Positions 1 through 5,444 of a DNA stretch of 5,444 nucleotides are shown one piece after another. Both the position numbers and the translations under genes were made by a program. Origin of the DNA: Rhodospirillales bacterium (GTDB taxonomy: Bacteria > Pseudomonadota > Alphaproteobacteria > UBA9219); assembly GCA_015654915.1 (NCBI GenBank), contig JAATFY010000034.1, forward strand, positions 1 to 5,444, given 5' to 3'. Numbering within the stretch: position 1 is the first letter of the stretch; each line of letters starts with the position of its first letter. Under the pieces are notes generated by a model. The model ran no database searches and was not told where the DNA came from. It saw nothing but the letters and a program-made list of their open reading frames with translations.

Positions 1-726
1 CTCGATCCGCTCGATGCCGAGATCGACGCCGCCGACCGCGGCAGCATGATCCATGAAGCGCTGGATGTGTTTGTCAAAGCCCATCCCGACACATTACCCG
101 CCAACGCGCTGGATCAACTTCTGAAAACAGGCCGCAAAATTTTTGCCGCCTATGACGAGCATCCCGAGGTGAAGGCTTTCTGGTGGCCGCGCTTCGAGCG
201 CATCGCCGCGTGGTTCATCGACCATGAACGCGAACGCCGTGCCTCCGGAATTAAGGTGCTTCAGGCGGAAGCAAAAGGCCGCATGAATATTGGCCATTTT
301 ACGCTGAAGGGCCGCGCCGACCGTATCGATACATTGCCGGACGGTACGCTGGCGATCACCGATTACAAGACCGGCGGCGTACCCTCGCAGAAAGAAGTGA
401 AAGCGGGATATGAACCGCAATTGCCGTTGCTGGCGCTGATTGCCGAACATGGTGGTTTTGACAAAGTTGGAAAAACGGCTGTGATGGAACTGGCTTACTG
501 GAAACTCAGCGGCGGCCGTGACGTGGCGAAGGAATTTCCTATCAATGAACCGGTCGCCAAACTGGCCGAGGAAGCCCGCGCGGGGCTGGAACAACTGACC
601 GAAAAATTTTCCGATCCCGCCACGCCCTATCAGGCGGTGCCGAAACCGCGGCTGCAGCCACGCTTTGACGATTACGCGCACCTTGCGCGTCTGGCCGAAT
701 GGGGCCGGACGGGAGAAGACGAATGA
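1..726 (+). CDS. addB: AddB, C-terminal part (ATP-dependent helicase/nuclease subunit B, alphaproteobacterial type), 5' end outside the window
   Basis: AddB pairs with AddA in the cytoplasmic enzyme that resects double-strand breaks for RecA-dependent repair; in studied family members AddB cuts one strand and helps recognise Chi. The reading frame is open from base 1, so the first ATG (46) is internal: the preceding codons read LDPLDAEIDAADRGS and run straight into MIHEAL, the conserved start of the RecB-like nuclease domain (RGxxIHxAL). In partial-protein numbering (241 residues) the PD-(D/E)XK signature is complete: His18, Asp107 in GRADRID, Asp121 and Lys123 in DYKTG, and Gln140 in the QLPL motif. 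The end (YAHLARLAEWG) resembles alphaproteobacterial AddB tails. There is no cysteine in these 241 residues, so the C-terminal cysteines of the iron-sulfur staple known from Bacillus AddB are absent. The stop codon overlaps the addA start, indicating an operon with translational coupling. The helicase-like N-terminal part, most of the protein, is not visible. Confidence 0.93.
   Translation, partial: LDPLDAEIDAADRGSMIHEALDVFVKAHPDTLPANALDQLLKTGRKIFAAYDEHPEVKAFWWPRFERIAAWFIDHERERRASGIKVLQAEAKGRMNIGHFTLKGRADRIDTLPDGTLAITDYKTGGVPSQKEVKAGYEPQLPLLALIAEHGGFDKVGKTAVMELAYWKLSGGRDVAKEFPINEPVAKLAEEARAGLEQLTEKFSDPATPYQAVPKPRLQPRFDDYAHLARLAEWGRTGEDE
711..717 (+). promoter_or_regulatory. Ribosome binding site of addA inside the end of addB
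   Basis: The purine-rich GGGAGAA ends five bases before the ATG at 723. It decides the start of addA. An in-frame ATG at 699 would add eight residues (MGPDGRRR) with no such site at proper distance, while 723 forms an ATGA overlap with the addB stop, the usual arrangement for translationally coupled genes. Confidence 0.6.
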
Positions 727-3700
727 CCGAGGCTGTTCGTCTTACTCAGGATAATCTTCCGAAGGGCCAAGCACCCGAGGTCCGGCAACGCGCGGCGTCC
801 GATCCGGACGCCTCGGTATGGGTCAATGCATCGGCGGGTTCCGGCAAGACCACCGTTCTTACGAATCGCGTGACGCGGCTTTTGCTGGATGGCGTGCAGC
901 CGCAGCGCATCCTGTGCCTCACTTTTACCCGCGCGGCGGCGGCGGAAATGGCAATCCGCGTTACGGACAAGCTCAGCCACTGGGCGACCTGCGACGATAA
1001 TACATTAAGTAAGAGCATCGCCGAATTGCAGGGCGAAGCGCCCGATCCCAAGCAAATGACGGCGGCGCGGCGGCTGTTCGCGCGGGTGCTCGCTTGCCCG
1101 GGTGGCATGCGTATCCGCACCATCCATGCTTTCTGTCAGGAAATTTTGCGCCGTTTTCCCATCGAAGCCGGTCTCGCGCCGCATTTCGCCGTGATCGAGG
1201 ATAACGACGCCCGTGCCTTGCGGGAAGACGCGCAGCAGGATTTGCTGCGCATGGCGGCGGCAGAACCCGACAGCGCTTTGGGCCGCGCCTTGCAAATACT
1301 GGTGTGCGATCTGGGCGAGCGCGGCTTCGGCGATGCGATGCGCTCGATCCTCGGTGAAAGCGCACGTCTGAATGCGGCTGTCGCAAAAGCGGGCAGTCTT
1401 GAGAAACTCATCGCGCAGATGCGTTCGGAATTATCATTAGCGCCCGACGAAACAACCAAATCTATATGCGCTGATACCATCGATGAGCATGTTTTACCTA
1501 CAGCCGATGTGCGGCAGGCGGCGCAATGGCTGCTGGAGGGCAGTAAAATGTACGCCCCGCGCGGCGAGAGGCTGCTGGCATGGCTCGCATTGCCGTCGGT
1601 GGAACGCGCGGCGAAGTTCGAGGATTATTACCGCTGTTTCTTCAAGGATGACGGCGAGCCTTACCAGAATTTCGGCAACAAGGAATTGCTGGCGAAATAT
1701 CCCGATCTGGCCGCGATCCTCGGCCGCGAAGCCGTGCGGTTGCAAGCGGTGCGGGAGCGGCTGGAGGCCGCACATATCGCCGAAAACACCGCCGCCGTTC
1801 TGACGTTCGGCAGTTTCCTGATCCGCCGTTACGAAGAACGCAAAGCGGCGCAGGCGGTGCTGGATTATGACGACCTGATTACCCGCACGAACGAACTTTT
1901 GCGCCGCGCCGGTATTGCGCCGTGGGTTTTATATAAACTCGACGGCGGCCTCGATCATATTCTGGTCGATGAGGCGCAGGACACCAGCCGCGCGCAATGG
2001 AGCATCGTCGCCGCGCTGGCCGACGAGTTTTTTGCCGGAGCCGGAGCGCGGTCTGATCAAAACCGTACCTTGTTCGTGGTCGGCGACGAAAAGCAATCGA
2101 TTTTCAGTTTCCAGCGCGCCGATCCCGAAGCGTTCATTGAGATGCGCGGCTATTTTTCCGGACGCATTGCGGACGCCGAAAAACAATACCGCGAAGTGCC
2201 GCTGCATATATCTTTCCGCTCGGCCCCCGCGGTTCTGCAGGCGGTCGATGCCGTGTTTGCCGACCCACGCGTGCAGTCGGGCGTGTCCTCGGAAGCGGTA
2301 AGCCATATTCCCGCTCCGCCGCGCCTCGAGGAGCCCGAGAAAGTGGGACGCGTCGAAGTATGGCCACTGCTGCCCGCGCCCAAGAAAGACGAGGCCGAGG
2401 AGGGTTCATGGCCGCTGCCGTTGGGATACGAGGCGGAACATGACCCGCAAGCGGAACTCGCCCACCAGATCGCGGGCAAGATCAAGGTCTGGCTGACGGA
2501 CGGAGAAAATCTGTCCGGCTATGAAAGACCCATCGCCGCAGGCGATATCATGATCCTGCTGCGCCGCCGCGGGCGTTTCGCCGATCTGATGGTGCGCGCG
2601 CTGAAGGAAAAGAACGTGCCGGTGACCGGCGTCGACCGCATGCGTCTCGTCAAGCAATTGCCGGTGATGGATCTGTTGGCGCTGATGCAGTTTGCGCTGT
2701 TGCCGGAGGATGATCTCAACCTCGCCACCGTGCTGCGCGGGCCTTTGCTGAATTTAAGCGAGGACGAGTTGATGGCGGTTGCAATGAACCGCGAAGGCAC
2801 GTTGTGGCACAGCCTCGCCGGTAAAACCGGCGATAAACCCGCTTTCGCGGCGGCGCAGGGCTATTTGTCGGGCCTGCTGAGTGCGGCGGATTTCATCACG
2901 CCCTTCGCCTTTCTGGCCCGCATTCTCAGCCAGCCTTGCCCAGGCAGTGATGTCAGCGGCCGCCGCGCCATCTGGTCGCGGCTTGGGCCCGACGCGCTCG
3001 GCCCGATCGACGAGCTTCTGAATGCGGCGCAGGATTTCAGCCATCGCCACGCGCCGTCGCTGCAAAATTTCCTGCATTGGCTGATGGCGACCGAGGCCGA
3101 GATCAAGCGCGAGCTCGACCGCGGCGGCGGGCAGGTACGGATCATGACGGTACATGCCGCCAAGGGGCTCGAAGCGCCGATTGTGTTCCTGCCCGATACG
3201 GCCAGCGTGCCGCGCCTGCAGGACATGCCGCGCTTTTTATGGAGCGATGAAGACGTACCGTTTTATGTGCCGCGCAAGCCGAAAGCCAGCGTCGCCAAAA
3301 ATCTGTGGGACGCCGCGCGGCAAAAGCAGATGGAGGAATACCGGCGCTTGCTGTATGTGGCCCTCACGCGCGCGGCGGGAAGGCTGTATATTGCCGGATG
3401 GGAATCGGTCCGCAAGGAACCGAACAGCAACGAAAGCTGGTATAATCTGGTCTTCGCAGCCTTGAAACCGCTTAATCAATTGGCGGCAACGGTGACCGAA
3501 CCCTATCCCGATATTGTTTTCGCCGATCCCGAACTGCGCGCGGCGAAAAAGAAAACGCCCGCGAAAAAAATCGCCGCAAAACCGGTTCAGTTACCTGCAT
3601 GGATTCGAAAACCGGCACCGGACGAAAAACCGGCGCTGAAACCGGTGGCTCCTTCGCACCTTGCGCAAGGCGCTACGACCCCCGACCGCGTTTTCACGCG

Positions 3701-4175
3701 CGGGCGCATCATTCATCGGCTGCTGCAAAGCCTGCCGGATGTGGAAGAAAGCAAACGTGATGCCGTTGCCATGAAGTTTCTTGCCAATCCACAGCATCGC
3801 CTGACGCCGGAACAGCAGGCGGAAACCAAAAAAGAAGTGATGAATTTGTTGTGCGATCCCGATTTCGTTCTGCTGTTCGGCGCCGGCAGCCGCGCCGAAG
3901 TTCCGCTGGTGGGCCGCATCGGCGGGCAGGAAATTTCGGGGCAGGTGGATCGTTTATATGTAGGAAAGGATGAAATCCGGATTATCGATTACAAAACCAA
4001 CCGCCCGCCGCCCGAAGATGTGGCGGATGTGGATCAGACCTATATCCGGCAATTGGCTGCCTACCGCGCGGTTTTACAGGACATTTATCCCGACCGTCCG
4101 ATTCGCTGTTTCCTGCTCTGGACTTATGGCCCGCGGCTGATGGAAGTGCCCGAAACCGCGCTGGCGGGCGCTTGA
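723..4175 (+). CDS. addA: AddA, helicase-nuclease subunit for double-strand break repair (alphaproteobacterial type)
   Basis: AddA is the UvrD/RecB-like (SF1A) 3'-5' helicase and nuclease of AddAB: it unwinds DNA ends with ATP and degrades one strand until Chi. The 1150-residue length suits the family. Helicase motifs are in order: Walker A ASAGSGKT (36-43), motif Ia around LTFTRAAAAEM (65-75), Walker B DEAQD (416-420), motif III GDEKQSIF (454-461) with FQRAD (463-467), motif IV LHISFRS (494-500), motif V VRIMTVHAAKGLE (805-817) and motif VI YVALTRA (878-884). A Lys/Pro-rich linker (about 940-980) leads to a RecB-family nuclease domain with His998, Asp1076 in GQVDR, Asp1089 and Lys1091 in DYKTN, and the QTYIRQLAAY motif (1105-1114). 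All key residues are present, so both activities should be intact. Start 723 is chosen for its ribosome binding site and ATGA overlap with addB. No frameshift is seen. Co-transcription with addB is inferred; no promoter is evident in front of it. Confidence 0.96.
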   Translation: MTEAVRLTQDNLPKGQAPEVRQRAASDPDASVWVNASAGSGKTTVLTNRVTRLLLDGVQPQRILCLTFTRAAAAEMAIRVTDKLSHWATCDDNTLSKSIAELQGEAPDPKQMTAARRLFARVLACPGGMRIRTIHAFCQEILRRFPIEAGLAPHFAVIEDNDARALREDAQQDLLRMAAAEPDSALGRALQILVCDLGERGFGDAMRSILGESARLNAAVAKAGSLEKLIAQMRSELSLAPDETTKSICADTIDEHVLPTADVRQAAQWLLEGSKMYAPRGERLLAWLALPSVERAAKFEDYYRCFFKDDGEPYQNFGNKELLAKYPDLAAILGREAVRLQAVRERLEAAHIAENTAAVLTFGSFLIRRYEERKAAQAVLDYDDLITRTNELLRRAGIAPWVLYKLDGGLDHILVDEAQDTSRAQWSIVAALADEFFAGAGARSDQNRTLFVVGDEKQSIFSFQRADPEAFIEMRGYFSGRIADAEKQYREVPLHISFRSAPAVLQAVDAVFADPRVQSGVSSEAVSHIPAPPRLEEPEKVGRVEVWPLLPAPKKDEAEEGSWPLPLGYEAEHDPQAELAHQIAGKIKVWLTDGENLSGYERPIAAGDIMILLRRRGRFADLMVRALKEKNVPVTGVDRMRLVKQLPVMDLLALMQFALLPEDDLNLATVLRGPLLNLSEDELMAVAMNREGTLWHSLAGKTGDKPAFAAAQGYLSGLLSAADFITPFAFLARILSQPCPGSDVSGRRAIWSRLGPDALGPIDELLNAAQDFSHRHAPSLQNFLHWLMATEAEIKRELDRGGGQVRIMTVHAAKGLEAPIVFLPDTASVPRLQDMPRFLWSDEDVPFYVPRKPKASVAKNLWDAARQKQMEEYRRLLYVALTRAAGRLYIAGWESVRKEPNSNESWYNLVFAALKPLNQLAATVTEPYPDIVFADPELRAAKKKTPAKKIAAKPVQLPAWIRKPAPDEKPALKPVAPSHLAQGATTPDRVFTRGRIIHRLLQSLPDVEESKRDAVAMKFLANPQHRLTPEQQAETKKEVMNLLCDPDFVLLFGAGSRAEVPLVGRIGGQEISGQVDRLYVGKDEIRIIDYKTNRPPPEDVADVDQTYIRQLAAYRAVLQDIYPDRPIRCFLLWTYGPRLMEVPETALAGA

Positions 4176-4200
4176 TATACGGCTTCCCCCGCACTAAATA
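4172..4200 (+). promoter_or_regulatory. Possible sigma-70 promoter of trxA, overlapping the addA stop codon
   Basis: TTGATA (4172-4177) matches the -35 consensus TTGACA at five of six positions, and TAAATA (4195-4200) is a weaker -10 box (three of six) after exactly 17 bases. Transcription would begin near 4207 and leave a short leader of about 24 bases containing AGGAG (4220-4224), six bases before the trxA ATG. A separate promoter would let trxA be made at a higher level than the DNA-repair enzyme. The -10 match is poor and read-through from addA could equally serve trxA, so this is a prediction from motif and spacing only. Confidence 0.35.
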
Positions 4201-4230
4201 AGGGGTAGACCAATCCAACAGGAGATTCGC

Positions 4231-4557
4231 ATGGGCGCCGCCACCAAACCCGTTACCGACAGCAGTTTCGAAGCCGACGTCCTGAAGGCGGGCGGGCCGG
4301 TGCTGGTCGATTTCTGGGCCGAATGGTGCGGCCCCTGCAAGATGATCGGCCCCGTTCTGGAAGAGCTGGCCGGCGAGATGCAGGGTCAGGTGACGATCAC
4401 CAAGATGAACGTCGATGAAAACCCGATGACGCCTTCCAAATACGGCATCCGCGGCATTCCGACCATCATGCTGTTCAAGGGCGGCGAGTTGAAGGCGACC
4501 AAAGTCGGCGCCCTGCCGAAGCAGGCCCTGCAGGCGTGGATTAAAGAGCAGATTTAA
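4231..4557 (+). CDS. trxA: Thioredoxin 1 (TrxA)
   Basis: This is a small cytoplasmic thiol-disulfide oxidoreductase that reduces protein disulfides (for example in ribonucleotide reductase and peroxiredoxins) and is itself recharged by NADPH-dependent thioredoxin reductase. The 108-residue length is standard for a single thioredoxin fold. The active site WCGPCK lies at residues 32-37 with redox cysteines Cys33 and Cys36, the only cysteines in the protein. The buried acid Asp27 in VDFWAEW corresponds to E. coli Asp26, and the cis-proline Pro77 sits in GIRGIPT. There is no signal peptide or membrane segment. AGGAG at 4220-4224, six bases upstream, supports the ATG at 4231. It follows addA by 55 bases on the same strand, a conserved neighbourhood in alphaproteobacteria, where folC often comes next; here an opposing gene follows instead. 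A possible own promoter lies in the gap. Confidence 0.97.
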   Translation: MGAATKPVTDSSFEADVLKAGGPVLVDFWAEWCGPCKMIGPVLEELAGEMQGQVTITKMNVDENPMTPSKYGIRGIPTIMLFKGGELKATKVGALPKQALQAWIKEQI

Positions 4558-4564
4558 AAAATAC

Positions 4565-4686
4565 CGTCATCCCAGCAAAGGCCGGGATCCCGTCACGCTG
4601 TCTATTCAGGCTATCTGGCTGATAAGGCCGCTGGGTTCCGGATAAATTTTCTTTCACCGCGTTTCAGAAAATTTTCCGGAATGACG
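4565..4686. repeat. Intergenic repeat element of two inverted REP-like halves (BIME/RPE-like)
   Basis: The element starts with CGTCATCCC (4565-4573) and ends with GGAATGACG (4678-4686), imperfect inverted ends with one mismatch. The left half is a small hairpin: TCCCAGC (4570-4576) pairs with GCCGGGA (4581-4587) around an AAAG loop, with one mismatch. The right half, read on the minus strand, also begins CGTCATTCC and closes with TCCGGAACCCAG. GGATCCC (4585-4591) and GGGTTCC (4633-4639) form a second, inner inverted pair with one mismatch. It lacks any open frame of note and fills nearly the whole gap between convergent genes, the usual place for such elements. From memory, repeats with GTCATYCC...GGGATCC arms are frequent in alphaproteobacterial genomes; copy number in this genome cannot be seen from one window. 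Confidence 0.7.
4636..4681. terminator. Long hairpin between convergent genes, possible bidirectional terminator or mRNA 3'-end stabiliser
   Basis: The left arm 4636-4652 (TTCCGGATAAATTTTCT) pairs with the right arm 4666-4681 (AGAAAATTTTCCGGAA) over 16 base pairs with a single bulged T and a 13-base loop. It stands about 80 bases after the trxA stop and about 14 bases after the stop of the minus-strand gene, so it could end or protect both transcripts. Neither side has a clear run of T after the stem, so it is not a textbook factor-independent terminator. The hairpin is also the right half of the repeat element, which may be its only reason for being there. Confidence 0.4.
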
Positions 4687-4694
4687 TTTGCCAT

Positions 4695-5369
4695 TTAGCC
4701 GAACTCGCCCGGCGGCGGATCGATCGGCACGTTCAGCTCTTCAAGGAGCAAATCCTCGTTGGTGAGTTTCATCTGGCCGATGGTGAAATGTTCCGGCGCG
4801 CCAAGTTCGGCATCGAACACATCCATCTCGTAGGGCGCTATCTTGATGTCGGTCTTGAACAGCGCGTTCTTGAACACGACCGTTGCCGTTAATGTGAAAA
4901 GATTGTCGCGTCCGCTACCTTTGTAGGTCACCGGCATCAGCCGTTGCGCGACGTCGGCTTTTTCTTTGTCATTGGCGTTAGAGAGCCAGACGACTTCTTC
5001 GGGTTTTTCCACGATGATGAAGCGGCCCAACTGCCCCCGCACATAATGGAAAAAGAATTTGGCGTAAGGAATGGTCGTCTTGCGGTCGAGCTTGATCGGC
5101 GCGCGTTCGTTGACGGCATAGATCGGCTCGTTGGTCCAGTTCATCAGGCTGACATCGCCGGGTTTATACAGCATGTAGCGCTGGTTGGGCTGCGGCAGGG
5201 TCGTATCCGACACGGCGTAAAATTTGAACTCGTCGTAAAACGCCAGATCGGCGACCTGAATCGTGGTTTTGTCCGCGGGCAATTTGACCGGCGAGATTTC
5301 GTCGGCAATGTCGGCCAGCATTTGCTGCGTGGCGGCGGCGTCGAGCGGTTTGAATTTAAGGTCGTCCAT
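4695..5369 (-). CDS. Uncharacterised 224-residue soluble protein
   Basis: I do not recognise this family. The start ATG (5367-5369 on the reverse strand) has AGAAGG eight bases upstream, a fair ribosome binding site, and the gene ends in TAA. The protein has no signal peptide, no hydrophobic membrane segment and no cysteine, so it is probably cytoplasmic. The first 25 or so residues look helical and amphipathic (AAATQQMLADIADEI). The middle (about 37-130) is rich in aromatic and beta-prone stretches: DLAFYDEFKFYAV (41-53), LMNWTNEPIYAVNE (75-88), YAKFFFHYVRGQLGRFIIVE (102-121). The later part includes LFTLTATVVFKNALF (157-171), then an acidic segment with EDLLLEELNVP (205-215) and the tail DPPPGEFG. 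The composition, base use and reading frame look like those of the neighbouring genes, and the protein reads as a genuine folded product. It is convergent with trxA and so a separate transcription unit; nothing ties it to DNA repair or redox work. Confidence 0.85.
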   Translation of the reverse strand: MDDLKFKPLDAAATQQMLADIADEISPVKLPADKTTIQVADLAFYDEFKFYAVSDTTLPQPNQRYMLYKPGDVSLMNWTNEPIYAVNERAPIKLDRKTTIPYAKFFFHYVRGQLGRFIIVEKPEEVVWLSNANDKEKADVAQRLMPVTYKGSGRDNLFTLTATVVFKNALFKTDIKIAPYEMDVFDAELGAPEHFTIGQMKLTNEDLLLEELNVPIDPPPGEFG

Positions 5370-5417
5370 TGGAAAAGCCTTCTGTTTGGCAGGAAAAACG
5401 CACTTTACCCGATAAGT

Positions 5418-5436
5418 GTTAGCGGAAAGTTAGCGG
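5418..5436. repeat. Short tandem repeat GTTAGCGG upstream of the minus-strand gene
   Basis: GTTAGCGG occurs at 5418-5425 and again at 5429-5436, separated by AAA, so the copies are 11 bases apart, about one helical turn. They lie 49-67 bases before the start codon of the uncharacterised gene, in the rest of the upstream stretch where I see no strong promoter. Two copies on the same DNA face could be a binding site for a regulator, but two 8-base words can also occur by chance. Confidence 0.25.
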
Positions 5437-5444
5437 CGTGTCAC

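Noticed and set aside
699..722. Longer addA start at the ATG at 699
   Set aside because: It would add MGPDGRRR inside addB without a suitable ribosome binding site; the ATG at 723 has GGGAGAA five bases upstream and overlaps the addB stop as ATGA.
46..726. addB fragment as a short complete gene starting at 46
   Set aside because: The frame is open back to base 1 and the upstream codons fit the conserved lead-in to the AddB nuclease domain, so the ATG at 46 is an internal methionine.
2754..3155. Long reverse-strand open frames within addA (also 746-1123, 1929-2306 and others)
   Set aside because: They lie wholly inside a well-supported coding sequence, encode Arg/Ala-rich products with no motif, and are typical antisense shadows in GC-rich DNA.
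4184..4205. Possible terminator hairpin between addA and trxA (CCCC...GGGG)
   Set aside because: Only four base pairs can form, flanking bases do not extend the stem and no T-run follows.
5370..5444. Sigma-70 promoter for the minus-strand gene
   Set aside because: Candidate boxes such as TATCGG and TAAAGT have no acceptable -35 partner at 16-18 bases; the true promoter may be weak, of another class, or beyond the edge.
1..5444. RNA genes, CRISPR array, insertion sequence, phage or toxin-antitoxin genes
   Set aside because: Apart from the 4558-4694 gap and the window ends the sequence is coding, and no tRNA-like, rRNA, regularly spaced repeat or transposase signal was seen on either strand.

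Overview
The window looks like a piece of an alphaproteobacterial chromosome with moderately high GC. This rests on three things: the AddB and AddA proteins read like the alphaproteobacterial subfamily of the AddAB helicase-nuclease, the order addB-addA-trxA is common in that class, and the intergenic repeat has the CGTCATYCC...GGRWYCC arms often seen in alphaproteobacterial genomes. I cannot name the genus.

Layout. Positions 1-726 (+) hold the C-terminal 241 codons of addB, cut by the left edge, with a complete RecB-type nuclease domain. Positions 723-4175 (+) hold a full-length addA of 1150 codons whose ATG overlaps the addB stop (ATGA). After a 55-base gap containing a plausible sigma-70 promoter and a clear ribosome binding site, trxA (4231-4557, +) encodes a 108-residue thioredoxin with a standard WCGPCK active site. 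The 137-base gap 4558-4694 is mostly a repeat made of two inverted halves, including a long hairpin, lying between convergent genes. Positions 4695-5369 (-) encode a 224-residue protein I do not recognise. Positions 5370-5444 are its upstream region, with a short tandem repeat.

Function. AddA and AddB together resect double-strand DNA ends and start homologous recombination; their translational coupling fits equal production of two subunits of one enzyme. Thioredoxin is a general cytoplasmic disulfide reductase; it is a conserved neighbour of addA rather than a known part of the repair enzyme. The minus-strand gene is transcribed towards trxA as a separate unit and shows no visible link to DNA repair.

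This is mainly a housekeeping region. I found no convincing novel system. The points most worth a second look are the intergenic repeat, the unrecognised protein, and the lack of cluster-type cysteines in the AddB C-terminus.
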